64,000 nt of DNA, taken from Gracilibacillus suaedae (lineage in GTDB: Bacteria > Bacillota > Bacilli > Bacillales > Amphibacillaceae). Shown piece by piece: positions 1 to 8,283 of this stretch. The notes below the pieces were generated by a model. The model was not told where the DNA came from and made no database searches. It was given only the letters and a program-made list of their open reading frames with translations. The stretch covers positions 124,001 to 188,000 of the forward strand of contig NZ_JAGFVL010000057.1 of assembly GCF_017599345.1 (NCBI RefSeq). Direction: 5' to 3'. Position 1 is the first letter of the stretch. Every line of letters starts with the position of its first letter. The translations under genes and the position numbers were made by a program.

Positions 1-231
1 GTGTTGGATGAGCCTACAACGGGAATGGATGTGAATTCTCGTGAAGAATTCTATGAATTATTGAAGCACAATAGCAGTGAACATGGTAAGGGAATTTTAA
101 TGGTTACCCACGATCATGAAGAAATTCGACATTACGCTGATAAACATATTGAGCTAGTGAGGAAGGAGGACTCACCTTGGAGATGTTTTTCCATGGATTC
201 ATGCAAAGAGCTTTCCAAGCCTCACTCCTAA
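1..231 (+). CDS. znuC: Zinc/metal ABC transporter ATP-binding protein, C-terminal part
   Basis: This gene runs off the left edge of the window; only the last 76 codons are present. The visible part begins at the Walker B segment (LDEPTTGMD) and continues to the switch histidine (MVTHDHEE), which identifies an ABC ATPase. Its 3' end overlaps by 55 bases the start of a metal-type permease gene, the usual zurA/znuCB layout, so it most likely energises zinc (or manganese) import. The tail after the switch histidine is short. The substrate is inferred from the partner permease family, since the solute-binding protein is outside the window. Confidence 0.85.
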   Translation: MLDEPTTGMDVNSREEFYELLKHNSSEHGKGILMVTHDHEEIRHYADKHIELVRKEDSPWRCFSMDSCKELSKPHS

Positions 232-1046
232 TATCATTAATTGCACCTGTATTAGGGTTGTTTTTAATTTTACGTAGACAGTCTCTAATGGCAGATACTT
301 TATCACATGTCTCCTTAGCAGGTGTAGCACTTGGCTTGTTAATCGGTGTCAATCCGACGTGGACCAACATTTTAGTGGTGGCGATGATTGCAATAGTGCT
401 AGAATATTTGCGTGCGGTGTATCGCACCTATTCGGAGGTTTCTATTGCGATTTTGATGTCAGCCGGAATGGCTCTAGCATTAGTCCTGATGGGATTAAAT
501 GAAGGCGGGGCAACTTTAAGTATGAATCAATTTTTATTTGGTTCCATTGTCACCATAAGTGATCAGCAAGTATGGATGTTATTAATATTAACCCTTATTA
601 TTGGGCTGCTATATTTAGTTTTTCGAAAGCCTATGTATATTTTGACATTTGATGAAGAAACAGCTTTCACCGCAGGTTTACCTATTAAAACGATGTCTGT
701 TTTATTTAATGTATTAACAGGAGTAACCATTGCTGTGATTATGCCTATCGTTGGGGCTTTACTAGTTTCAGCCGTCATCGTTCTTCCCGCTGCCATCTCA
801 ATGCGCTTAAGTAAAAGTTTCAATGGTGTTATTTTAATTGGAATAGTTATTGCACTAATTGGGATGTTAAGTGGTTTAGTCGCTTCCTATGAAGTAGGTA
901 CTCCCCCGGGAGCTACGATCACATTAATTTTAATTGTGATTTTTGTTATCACAGCACTGATTAAGAATTTATTACGTCACGTAAAATTTGAAAGTCCTTT
1001 TAAGAAAAGTAATATTATGAGTATTGAAAAGAAGTCGCGACATTAA
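177..1046 (+). CDS. znuB: Zinc/metal ABC transporter permease (ZnuB/AdcB family)
   Basis: A 289-residue, highly hydrophobic ABC-3 family membrane protein with about eight or nine predicted transmembrane helices. Family landmarks are the early [24 protein letters not shown] stretch (residues about 30-52) and the later [15 protein letters not shown] segment (about 192-206). It forms the channel for the ATPase encoded just upstream. The start is a TTG at 177: the AAGGAGGA site at 163-170 is 6 bases upstream, whereas the ATG at 183 would be 12 away. The stop codon lies inside the downstream terminator hairpin. Zinc is the likeliest substrate, but manganese relatives have the same fold. Confidence 0.88.
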   Translation: MEMFFHGFMQRAFQASLLISLIAPVLGLFLILRRQSLMADTLSHVSLAGVALGLLIGVNPTWTNILVVAMIAIVLEYLRAVYRTYSEVSIAILMSAGMALALVLMGLNEGGATLSMNQFLFGSIVTISDQQVWMLLILTLIIGLLYLVFRKPMYILTFDEETAFTAGLPIKTMSVLFNVLTGVTIAVIMPIVGALLVSAVIVLPAAISMRLSKSFNGVILIGIVIALIGMLSGLVASYEVGTPPGATITLILIVIFVITALIKNLLRHVKFESPFKKSNIMSIEKKSRH

Positions 1047-1067
1047 AAAAATGTTGCGACTTTTTTC
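1032..1067 (+). terminator. Rho-independent terminator of the metal transporter operon
   Basis: A 12-bp stem (AAGTCGCGACAT paired with ATGTTGCGACTT, one G-U pair) with a short A-rich loop is followed by a run of T. It overlaps the stop codon of the permease gene. Confidence 0.9.
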
Positions 1068-1333
1068 TTGCTTGTAAGGAAAGTATAAAACATCGTATTC
1101 AATGGCTCTGACCAACAGAACGACTTCACAGGCGGATTTTTGTTCAGGGTAAACTCAACATTTCCATAAATACATACTCCAGTTAATCCAACTTTACCGC
1201 GCAGAGCTATGAATCAGAAGAAATGCGAGATGAAATGGAAACATTTACCTTTTCTTAAAACATTAAAATTGCAAAGACCTAGGATTTTCTATTTCAATTT
1301 ATGCTAAAATAAAGGAAAAAAGGTGGAATATAA

Positions 1334-1894
1334 ATGAACCTAAAGTTGATCGATGAAATCAACATCATGGTGAATCGAAAGCTTGTTATTTGGCTAAATG
1401 TATGGTCTATTATGTTGTTCCTGTTATTATTAGTTGTTGGTTTATTCTTCTCATCAGAAGGGTCTATTTCTTTTACTGGTTTAGGCTTCTTCATCTTTTT
1501 TATTTGTCTAATCATTACCTTTTGTTTGCATGAATGGATTCACGGCATCTTTTTTAAAGTGTTTGCTCCAGAAGCCAAAGTAAAATATGGCTTTAAAAGT
1601 GGTATGCTTTATGCAGCTAATCCTGGCACGAAATATACAAAACAACAATTTGCGATGATTGCCATCATGCCCTTTGTTATCATTAGTTTACTGATCTGTT
1701 TATCACTTATTTTTCCGATCCATCGTATGCCAATCTTTATCCTGTTTGCGATACATACATCTGGTTGTGTAGGGGATTTTTATTATTGTTATAAGTTATG
1801 GCGAAACAAAAATCGCCCGGTTCTGATAGAAGATACTGCAGAAGGTATAAAAATATTCGAGAAAGTAAAAGCGAACAATACTATAGAAAAATAA
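1334..1894 (+). CDS. DUF3267 putative membrane zinc metalloprotease-like protein
   Basis: A 186-residue protein with four or five predicted membrane helices (about 18-42, 48-66, 113-133, 137-155). It carries an HEWIH motif at residues 66-70, the HExxH signature of zinc metalloproteases, in a membrane-embedded setting. This layout matches the DUF3267 family, which is related in pattern to site-2-protease-like zincins; no substrate is known. The start at 1334 has an AGGTGG site upstream. It stands alone between the metal transporter operon and pbuG. The fold is reasonably supported but proteolytic activity is inference. Confidence 0.75.
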   Translation: MNLKLIDEINIMVNRKLVIWLNVWSIMLFLLLLVVGLFFSSEGSISFTGLGFFIFFICLIITFCLHEWIHGIFFKVFAPEAKVKYGFKSGMLYAANPGTKYTKQQFAMIAIMPFVIISLLICLSLIFPIHRMPIFILFAIHTSGCVGDFYYCYKLWRNKNRPVLIEDTAEGIKIFEKVKANNTIEK

Positions 1895-1897
1895 ACG

Positions 1898-1910
1898 AAT
1901 ATTCGGATTT
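1898..1910 (-). promoter_or_regulatory. PurR box-like sequence upstream of pbuG
   Basis: On the minus strand this reads AAATCCGAATATT, one mismatch from the Bacillus PurBox AWWWCCGAACWWT. It lies just upstream of the pbuG -35 element, a fitting place for PurR repression. A single degenerate box is weak evidence by itself. Confidence 0.4.
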
Positions 1911-1914
1911 AGTC

Positions 1915-1943
1915 TTGACTAAATCAAAACAGCCTAGTAATAT
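1915..1943 (+). promoter_or_regulatory. Sigma-A promoter of pbuG
   Basis: TTGACT (1915-1920) and TAATAT (1938-1943) are separated by 17 bp. The predicted transcript starts about 40 bases upstream of the purine aptamer. Confidence 0.65.
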
Positions 1944-1985
1944 AGTAATATATTAATGCAATTTCATATCAACCATAATCATTCG

Positions 1986-2131
1986 TCGTATAATGTTGGG
2001 AATATGGCCCAAGAGTTTCTACCAGAGCACCGTAAATTGCTCTGACTACGAGGAGGATGTAGGATATATTTTTTTATTTAGACTACGCCGAATTGTAAAA
2101 GCACTCTTGGAATTTTTAAGAGTGTTTTTTT
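1986..2131 (+). promoter_or_regulatory. Purine (guanine-class) riboswitch with terminator, controlling pbuG
   Basis: The aptamer spans 1986-2051: P1 TCGTA/TACGA, P2 TTGGG/CCCAA, P3 AGAGCA/TGCTCT, with the conserved loop and junction strings AATATGG, TTTCTACC and CCGTAAA. The specificity base in GACTACGA is C, so the ligand should be guanine or hypoxanthine rather than adenine. The expression platform ends in a terminator (CACTCTT/AAGAGTG plus T-run, 2101-2131). The 5' arm of the terminator, ACTCTTGG (2103-2110), is fully complementary to CCAAGAGT (2009-2016) in the P2 3' strand, giving a ready antiterminator. Ligand binding should therefore switch the downstream permease off. Confidence 0.95.
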
Positions 2132-2165
2132 ATTTGGCCAATGAACCAAAAGGAGGAAAGATAAA

Positions 2166-3467
2166 GTGAGAAAGTATTTTGAGTTTGATCAATTGGGGAC
2201 AAACTATCGTACGGAAACAGTAGCAGGTATTACTACCTTCTTAGCTATGGCCTATATTTTATTTGTTAACCCTGATATGTTAGCTGCAGATGGAACTGGG
2301 ATGGATAGAGATGCTGTATTCGTTGCGACAGCTCTAGCAGCAGCAATTGGTACGTTAATTATGGGTGTTTTTGCAAAATACCCCATTGCACTTGCACCTG
2401 GGATGGGATTGAACGCATTTTTTACCTATACAGTTGTTTTAGGTCATGGAATTCCATGGGAAACAGCATTAGCAGGTGTTTTTGTATCAGGTATTATCTT
2501 TATTATATTGACACTTACAGGTATTCGTGAAAAAGTCATTAATGCGATTCCTCCTGTTTTAAAGATGGCAGTAGGTGCAGGTATTGGTTTGTTTATTGCA
2601 TTTATTGGTTTTCAAAATTCAGAAATTATCATTGCGGACCCATCAACAATGGTTGCATTAGGTGATCTTACGGCAGGTCCGACATTATTAGCTGTTTTTG
2701 GTGTTATTATCACGGTTATCTTACTTGCTTTAGGGTTAAAAGGTGGAGTATTTTACGGTATGATCATCACAGCCATTGTAGGGATGATCTTTAGTCAGGT
2801 ACCCACTCCTGATGGAATTGTTGCTCCTGTACCTAGTATAGCTCCGACTCTCGGTGCTGCATTTGCTCATTTAGGGGAAGTATTTACCTTAGAAATGCTA
2901 GTCGTAATTTTAACATTCTTATTCGTAGACTTTTTTGACACGGCAGGTACGTTGGTTGCAGTTGCCTCGAAAGCAGGTTTATTAAAGGATAATAAACTAC
3001 CAAGAGCAGGAAAAGCGCTATTCTCAGATTCAGCTGCTACTGTAGTGGGTGCTACTCTAGGAACATCAACAACCACTTCTTATGTAGAATCTGCAACAGG
3101 TGTTGGTGCGGGCGGACGTTCCGGTTTCGCATCAGTTATAACAGCATTATTGTTCATTTTAGCGTTATTCTTTTCACCACTATTAGGAGTAGTTACTTCT
3201 GCGGTGACAGCACCAGCATTAATTATTGTAGGCGTATTAATGGCATCATCCTTAAAAGACATTCCGTGGGATGAATTTGATGTGGCTGTACCAGCGTTTT
3301 TAACAGTTATAACCATGCCATTGACATACAGTATCGCAACAGGTATCGCGGTAGGTTTCATTTTCTACCCGATTACAAAAGTAGCTAAAGGTAAAGCAAA
3401 AGAAATTCACCCAGTGATGTGGTTCCTATTTGTTATCTTCGTCTTGTATTTGGCATTTCTAAATTAA
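2166..3467 (+). CDS. pbuG: Hypoxanthine/guanine permease, NCS2/AzgA-type
   Basis: A 433-residue transporter that imports purine bases by proton symport. The N-terminus (FEFDQLGTNYRTE, then TFLAMAYILFVNPDML) and the motifs ALAPGMGLNAFFTY and DFFDTAGTL are typical of the PbuG/PbuO/AzgA branch of the nucleobase transporter superfamily. It has 12-14 hydrophobic segments. The start is GTG at 2166, after AAGGAGG. A guanine-class riboswitch in its leader fits PbuG rather than an adenine permease. A strong terminator follows. In B. subtilis pbuG lies close to yebE, yebG and purE; here about 21 kb of accessory DNA separates them. Confidence 0.93.
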   Translation: MRKYFEFDQLGTNYRTETVAGITTFLAMAYILFVNPDMLAADGTGMDRDAVFVATALAAAIGTLIMGVFAKYPIALAPGMGLNAFFTYTVVLGHGIPWETALAGVFVSGIIFIILTLTGIREKVINAIPPVLKMAVGAGIGLFIAFIGFQNSEIIIADPSTMVALGDLTAGPTLLAVFGVIITVILLALGLKGGVFYGMIITAIVGMIFSQVPTPDGIVAPVPSIAPTLGAAFAHLGEVFTLEMLVVILTFLFVDFFDTAGTLVAVASKAGLLKDNKLPRAGKALFSDSAATVVGATLGTSTTTSYVESATGVGAGGRSGFASVITALLFILALFFSPLLGVVTSAVTAPALIIVGVLMASSLKDIPWDEFDVAVPAFLTVITMPLTYSIATGIAVGFIFYPITKVAKGKAKEIHPVMWFLFVIFVLYLAFLN

Positions 3468-3476
3468 ATGGATAGC

Positions 3477-3502
3477 AGGCTCTAGCATTTGCTAGAGCCT
3501 TT
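3477..3502 (+). terminator. Terminator after pbuG
   Basis: A perfect 11-bp stem AGGCTCTAGCA/TGCTAGAGCCT with a 2-base loop, then TTATTA. The T-run is short. Confidence 0.8.
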
Positions 3503-3912
3503 ATTAGTTAGTACATCATTTAGAGTGAATTTCCGCTATTATCCCTCAAAACTGTTTCTATCCAAATTAGTTGTTTGTGCTTCACTACTTTACCTATTTC
3601 TTATTGCCTGAACATTGTGTAAAAGTCGCAATATTTATGATTGGATTACAATAGATAAAAAAATTAGCAAATACAAATTCATTCCAATAAGACAGAATGT
3701 AAGAGAAAGAAATAGAAGCTTATATTTGTATAAATTTTAATGTCAATTGTTGGAATCCCCCCAACAACTATTTGAAAAAATAAAAATGATATGGACCAAT
3801 ATATTGGATGAGCTTCTTTTGGACGAAAAAAGTATAAATAGATAATAGTTTAATAGACTACCACCGTTTATAATAGGTTGGTATAAGTAAGTTCAATTAT
3901 TTAAAAACACTT
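3503..3912. other. Long AT-rich intergenic stretch, no gene seen
   Basis: No supported reading frame is present. It contains a small hairpin (TTGTTGG/CCAACAA, 3747-3767) and a 12-bp palindrome CCAATATATTGG (3796-3807). Both could be regulatory for the IclR gene downstream, but nothing ties them to it. Confidence 0.4.
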
Positions 3913-3941
3913 TTGAATATATAAAACTAATATGATATAAT
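3913..3941 (+). promoter_or_regulatory. Promoter of the IclR regulator gene, with operator half-site
   Basis: TTGAAT (3913-3918), a 17-bp spacer and a perfect TATAAT (3936-3941). The spacer contains TATAAAAC (3920-3927), identical to one half of the palindrome found near the other genes of the cluster, which suggests autoregulation. Confidence 0.75.
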
Positions 3942-3977
3942 CTTAAGAAAGCAAATGATGAAAGAGGTTACATAAAT

Positions 3978-4742
3978 ATGCCAATCATACAGTCTGTCGA
4001 TAGAGCATTAAAAATCCTTGATTTATTTAATGAACAATACAGTGAAATGAAAATTACAGAAATCAGTAGAAAATTAGACTTAAACAAAAGTACAACACAT
4101 TCGTTATTAAAAACATTAAAAGAGCATAACTATATTAAACAGGATGCGGATAATGGCAAATATAGCTTAGGATTGAAACTCCTGGAACGTGGCCAGTTCA
4201 TGTTAAATAGTATGGACATAAGAGAGATAGCCCGAAAATACCTGATCGATTTATCTGTTACAACCGGCCAAACAACACACTTAGTTATCCTAGAAGGTAT
4301 GTATGGTGTCTATATTGATAAGGTCGAAGGTGCTTCTGCAGTAGTTTATTCCCGAATTGGGAAGCGGGTACCCATTCATAGTAGTGCTGTTGGAAAATCT
4401 TTAATGGCCTTTAGACAACAAGGGGAAATAGATGAACTTTTACAAGATTATGAGTTCTTTGCCCAAACGACTAACACGATTACAGATAAACAAGTATACC
4501 TAGATGAATTAACAAAAGTAAGGACGCAAGGTTATTCGGTAGATAATGAGGAAAATGAACCTGGTATTTACTGTATTGCAGTACCTATATTTGATCATAC
4601 CAATAATGTGGTCGCTGCTATTAGTATTTCTACTACAAAACAGACGATTACCCCAACATTAGAACAGGAAATTGTCACTACGTTAAAACAAACATGTTCT
4701 GAAATTTCTCGAGCGTTAGGTAATAGAAAAATTTATCTGTAG
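3978..4742 (+). CDS. IclR-family transcriptional regulator of the pentose cluster
   Basis: A 254-residue protein with an N-terminal winged helix-turn-helix (about 5-65; ALKILDLF, then EISRKLDLNKSTTHSLLKTL) and a C-terminal IclR ligand-binding domain (about 75-250; RIGKRVPIHSSAVGKSLMA and the closing GIYCIAVPIFD). Full length for the family. It precedes and is co-oriented with the dehydratase and aldehyde dehydrogenase genes, so it probably senses a sugar acid or 2-keto-3-deoxy sugar acid and represses the cluster. The palindromes at 4780-4796 and 9564-9580 are its likely operators. It resembles KdgR-type repressors, but the effector is not deducible. Confidence 0.9.
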   Translation: MPIIQSVDRALKILDLFNEQYSEMKITEISRKLDLNKSTTHSLLKTLKEHNYIKQDADNGKYSLGLKLLERGQFMLNSMDIREIARKYLIDLSVTTGQTTHLVILEGMYGVYIDKVEGASAVVYSRIGKRVPIHSSAVGKSLMAFRQQGEIDELLQDYEFFAQTTNTITDKQVYLDELTKVRTQGYSVDNEENEPGIYCIAVPIFDHTNNVVAAISISTTKQTITPTLEQEIVTTLKQTCSEISRALGNRKIYL

Positions 4743-4779
4743 ACAGATAAATTTTTTAATAACTATATTTAAGAACCCA

Positions 4780-4796
4780 GTTTTATATTGTAAAAC
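4780..4796. promoter_or_regulatory. Putative IclR operator upstream of the keto-deoxy-pentonate dehydratase
   Basis: GTTTTATATTGTAAAAC is a 17-bp near-palindrome (one mismatch between arms) 55 bases before the dehydratase start codon. It differs at one position from the perfect copy at 9564-9580. Confidence 0.7.
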
Positions 4797-4850
4797 CAAA
4801 GAGAGATGGGTAATGGTTGTTATTTAATTACTATATAGGAGGAAAATAAA

Positions 4851-5750
4851 ATGAAGGTTATCCGATTCAAAAAAAATGCTAGTGTAGCAAAGTTAGCCGC
4901 GGTTACTTATGACAATGATATTTTTGAATTATCTGAAGGTTCATTTCAAGATTTGATACGAAAAGCTGATAAAGCTAACAAAAGTTGCAGTCAAATGATT
5001 GAAGAGGAAATCATAAATAAGCAACCAATCTCACTAGATTTCTTTGACTTAGAGTTATTAGCACCTGTTTTATCAGATGAAGTATGGGCTGCAGGCGTAA
5101 CCTACTTAAAAAGTAAGGAAGCAAGAAACAGAGAAGCCAAAGTTCAAACCAATTCATTTTATGATAAGGTGTACGATGCCGAGAGACCTGAAATCTTCTT
5201 AAAATCTACGGCACGTAGATTAATAGGTCCAGAAGAACCTGTCGGAATTAGAACAGATTCCACTTGGCAAATACCAGAGCCTGAATTAGCTTTAGTGGTA
5301 AAAGCAGATGGAGAAATTTTAGGCTATACAATTGGAAATGATATGAGTTGCCGTGACATCGAGGGAGAGAACCCACTTTATTTACCACAGGCTAAGATGT
5401 GGAAACACTCTTGTTCCATTGGTCCAGCAATATTGTTAGCGGATACAATAGAGAATCCTTATAGTCTAGAAATTGAATGCCGCATTCAACGCAATGGTGA
5501 AGTAATATCGAAAGGTTCCGCCAATACCTCTATGTTGAAAAGGACTTATAACGAATTAGTTTCCTATTTAATAAAGGATAATGACATTGTAGATGGAACA
5601 ACTTTGCTTACGGGAACATGTATCATTCCAGATGACAGCTTCACGTTACAGGAGGGAGATGTCATCGAAATTGAAATTGAATCGATTGGTGTATTACGAA
5701 ATCCAGTTAAATTAGTCAGCAATATTAACAAAAAGGAGAGTCTAATATGA
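4851..5750 (+). CDS. 2-keto-3-deoxy-pentonate dehydratase (KdaD/KdxD type, FAH fold)
   Basis: A 299-residue fumarylacetoacetate hydrolase-fold protein. It resembles the archaeal 2-keto-3-deoxy-D-arabinonate dehydratase along its length, sharing KVYDAxRPEIF (about 106-116), WxxPEPEL (139-146) and [12 protein letters not shown]-like (169-180) segments. The acidic residues Glu143, Glu145 and Asp164 sit where the family binds a divalent metal. The expected reaction converts 2-keto-3-deoxy-xylonate or -arabinonate to 2-oxoglutarate semialdehyde, feeding the dehydrogenase encoded next, with which it overlaps by ATGA. An AGGAGG site precedes the ATG. Other FAH-family sugar-acid hydrolases are alternatives, but the neighbours favour the dehydratase. 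Confidence 0.87.
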   Translation: MKVIRFKKNASVAKLAAVTYDNDIFELSEGSFQDLIRKADKANKSCSQMIEEEIINKQPISLDFFDLELLAPVLSDEVWAAGVTYLKSKEARNREAKVQTNSFYDKVYDAERPEIFLKSTARRLIGPEEPVGIRTDSTWQIPEPELALVVKADGEILGYTIGNDMSCRDIEGENPLYLPQAKMWKHSCSIGPAILLADTIENPYSLEIECRIQRNGEVISKGSANTSMLKRTYNELVSYLIKDNDIVDGTTLLTGTCIIPDDSFTLQEGDVIEIEIESIGVLRNPVKLVSNINKKESLI

Positions 5751-7201
5751 GTGGTAAAGCATTTTTGAATTATATTGGTGGAGAATGGAAAGAAACGGTG
5801 TCCGGTGAAGTGTTGGAAAGCTACAACCCAGCCAATAAAAATGAAGTAGTCGGAAGTATGCAAAATTCGACAAATTTTGAATTGGATCAGGCAGTAGCAC
5901 AAGCCAAAAATGCTCAAAAAGCATGGCGAAAAGTAGCAGGAGCTGAAAGAGGAAATTATTTATATAAAGCGGCAGCAATGTTAGAGGAAAATTTGGAAGA
6001 GATCGCCACAACCATGACGAAAGAAATGGGGAAATCCTTGCCGGAAGCAAAAGGAGAAACGACTCGAGGCATTCAAATCTTGAAATATTATGCAGGGGAA
6101 GGGATGCGTTCTGATGGAGATGTCATACCATCCACAGATGCAAGTGCGCTAATGTTTAGTAAACGTGTACCTATTGGAGTAGTTGGTGTGATTACACCGT
6201 GGAATTTCCCAGTAGCAATCCCAATATGGAAAATGGCACCTGCTTTAATTTACGGTAATACCGTTATCTTAAAACCAGCCACAGAAGGAGCAGTAACTGC
6301 TGCAAAGGTAATCGAATGCTTTGATAAGGCAGGTTTTCCAGACGGAGTTGTTAATTTTATAACAGGAAGTGGCTCTGTTATCGGTCAAGGCTTAGCGGAG
6401 CATACCGATGTTAATGCTGTTACGTTTACAGGCTCTAATAATGTAGGGAAAAATATTGGCAAAATTGTTGCAGCTCGTGGTGGTAAATATCAACTTGAGA
6501 TGGGTGGTAAAAACCCAATAATCATAACAGAAGATGCAGATGTTGAAGCAGCAGTAGATGCGACACTTAGTGGTGGTCTGAAATCTACGGGACAGAAGTG
6601 TACTTGTAGTAGTCGTGTCATTGTTCAATCCAGTATCTATGAGCAATTCAAACAACGCTTAATCGAAAAGGCGCAAGTAATTACAGTAGGTGATGGAATG
6701 GACGCATCAACCTGGATGGGACCATGTGCAAGTGAAGGACAGTTTAACACCGTCAAGCATTATATTGCCAAAGGCCAAGAAGAAGGGGCAACATTAGTAC
6801 TTGGTGGTAATCAATTAACAGAAGGAAGCCTGAAAGATGGTTACTATATTGAACCGACTATTTTTGATGGTGTTACTACTGATATGACCATTGCTCAAGA
6901 AGAGATCTTTGGACCTGTTCTAGCTTTAATGAAAGTAGATACAGTTGAAGAAGCAATTGAATTAGCTAATGATGTGGAATATGGACTAAGTGCATCTATC
7001 TTCACCAAAAACATTGATCATATTCTATCCTTTATCGATGATATTGAAGCAGGACTAGTCCGTATTAATTCGGAAACAGCAGGTGTAGAATTACAGGCAC
7101 CATTTGGAGGAATGAAGGCATCCAGCTCTTATTCGCGAGAACAAGGTCAAGCAGCAAAAGAGTTCTTTACAACTACAAAAACGGTTTTTCTTAAAGGATA
7201 A
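5747..7201 (+). CDS. 2-oxoglutarate semialdehyde dehydrogenase (aldehyde dehydrogenase family)
   Basis: A 484-residue NAD(P)-dependent aldehyde dehydrogenase of usual length. The oxyanion Asn (PWNF, Asn153), the general base Glu251 (QLEMGGKNP) and the nucleophile Cys285 (GQKCTCSSR) are all in place. It resembles B. subtilis YcbD, the semialdehyde dehydrogenase of the glucarate cluster. Overlapping the keto-deoxy-pentonate dehydratase, it should oxidise 2-oxoglutarate semialdehyde to 2-oxoglutarate and thus deliver pentose carbon to the TCA cycle. The family is certain; the exact aldehyde is inferred from context. Confidence 0.88.
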   Translation: MSGKAFLNYIGGEWKETVSGEVLESYNPANKNEVVGSMQNSTNFELDQAVAQAKNAQKAWRKVAGAERGNYLYKAAAMLEENLEEIATTMTKEMGKSLPEAKGETTRGIQILKYYAGEGMRSDGDVIPSTDASALMFSKRVPIGVVGVITPWNFPVAIPIWKMAPALIYGNTVILKPATEGAVTAAKVIECFDKAGFPDGVVNFITGSGSVIGQGLAEHTDVNAVTFTGSNNVGKNIGKIVAARGGKYQLEMGGKNPIIITEDADVEAAVDATLSGGLKSTGQKCTCSSRVIVQSSIYEQFKQRLIEKAQVITVGDGMDASTWMGPCASEGQFNTVKHYIAKGQEEGATLVLGGNQLTEGSLKDGYYIEPTIFDGVTTDMTIAQEEIFGPVLALMKVDTVEEAIELANDVEYGLSASIFTKNIDHILSFIDDIEAGLVRINSETAGVELQAPFGGMKASSSYSREQGQAAKEFFTTTKTVFLKG

Positions 7202-7219
7202 AATCTAAATCCACTTAGA

Positions 7220-7256
7220 GAAAGCAGAAACTCAATGAGCTGAGTTTCTGCTTTTC
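7220..7256 (+). terminator. Terminator after the semialdehyde dehydrogenase gene
   Basis: A 15-bp stem GAAAGCAGAAACTCA/TGAGTTTCTGCTTTTC with a 6-base loop. The T-rich 3' arm supplies a short T-run. Confidence 0.8.
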
Positions 7257-7316
7257 ATGGTATAGGAATGATAAAATTTGGCTATGTGAATAAATATGGG
7301 CATGGTGAGCCTCGTC

Positions 7317-7463
7317 CGCGAAGTACCCAGAAACTAGGCGACTTCCCGAAAGCGCCCTACGAAAAGTCATCCTCGGTTCGTAAACTCACTGTAATTTCTT
7401 TATTTCAATTGCTTCGATCCAGCCGCTCTTGTTTTAAACGGGCACTCTGCGCTTTTCTTATGT
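7317..7463 (-). repeat. Dispersed 3'-end repeat, copy A
   Basis: A roughly 150-bp non-coding sequence related to 54028-54230. Shared blocks in plus-strand order are CCCAGAAACTA-GCGACTTC, AAAGTCATC-TCGGTTCGTAA and ACTCTGCGCTTTTCTTAT or a near variant. In both copies the minus-strand gene that ends beside the repeat is read into it from the same side. Confidence 0.8.
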
Positions 7464-7482
7464 GTGGTGAGAGTGCGTCTGC

Positions 7483-8259
7483 CTAGTGACTGGTGTGAAC
7501 TTCTTTCTCTTTTTCTAACACTTTCTCCCCAGCCTCCAACACCTCAATAATCCGATCGACATCATAGACACTACCTTTCCAAGTTCCGCCGCTCACTTTC
7601 TGTAAAGCAGCCCAAAGACGGGTATCATCAGGTAATTTGTCCGATGGTTTAATATCAGCATTCCTTTCTCTAGAAGCAAGGATGTCAGCACCTTCTACAG
7701 GAGAAACCTCTTGTTCTGAGCTGCCGATAAAGTTAATTGATCCTTCAAGATTTTTGGCATCGATTCGAACTTCTATTAAGTCACCATCTTGTAATTTGCC
7801 GATAGGACCGTCTGCCAACCCTTCTGGACCGACATGCCCTATACAAGCGCCTGTTGATACACCCGAAAAACGAGCATCGGTAATTAAAGTGACATACTTA
7901 CCATAAGATAAGTGTTTTAACGCAGAGGTAACCTGATATGTTTCTTCCATACCTGTACCTAATGGACCGCAACCGGTAAGGACCATGATATCGTCTTTTT
8001 CAATTTGTTGTGTCTTGATTGCTTCGATAGCACTTGCCTCACTAGTAAAAACTTTTGCTTCGCCTTTATGGTAATATACTTGATGTTCATCTAATCTTGA
8101 TGAGTCAATAGACGTAGATTTAATAACGGCTCCCTCAGGTGCAATGTTGCCGGTAGGGAAGGTGACAGTAGAGGTTAATCCGCGTTGTATTGCTTTTTCT
8201 TTTGACATAATGACTTCATCCGCATCAATTTGGTCAGCTTCTTTTAACTTTTCTTTCAT
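7483..8259 (-). CDS. Pentonate dehydratase, C-terminal part (after the in-frame TGA)
   Basis: 258 residues from the first ATG after the interruption. It matches the C-terminal half of YjhG/YagF: GNIAPEGAVIKSTSID, GTGMEETYQVTSALKHLSYGK, DARFSGVSTGACIGHVGPE and the closing LPDDTRLWAALQKVSGGTW. No ribosome binding site precedes the ATG, so independent translation is unlikely. Read-through or repair is needed to make a working enzyme. Confidence 0.75.
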   Translation of the reverse strand: MKEKLKEADQIDADEVIMSKEKAIQRGLTSTVTFPTGNIAPEGAVIKSTSIDSSRLDEHQVYYHKGEAKVFTSEASAIEAIKTQQIEKDDIMVLTGCGPLGTGMEETYQVTSALKHLSYGKYVTLITDARFSGVSTGACIGHVGPEGLADGPIGKLQDGDLIEVRIDAKNLEGSINFIGSSEQEVSPVEGADILASRERNADIKPSDKLPDDTRLWAALQKVSGGTWKGSVYDVDRIIEVLEAGEKVLEKEKEVHTSH

Positions 8260-8283
8260 TCTTTGTCGGCGTTCAGATTGTTC

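Noticed and set aside
1986-2051. Adenine riboswitch before pbuG
   Set aside because: The base that pairs with the ligand is C, which selects guanine or hypoxanthine.
7268-7486. 72-codon plus-strand frame after the semialdehyde dehydrogenase
   Set aside because: It lies almost wholly in the dispersed repeat, and its end overlaps the end of the dehydratase gene.
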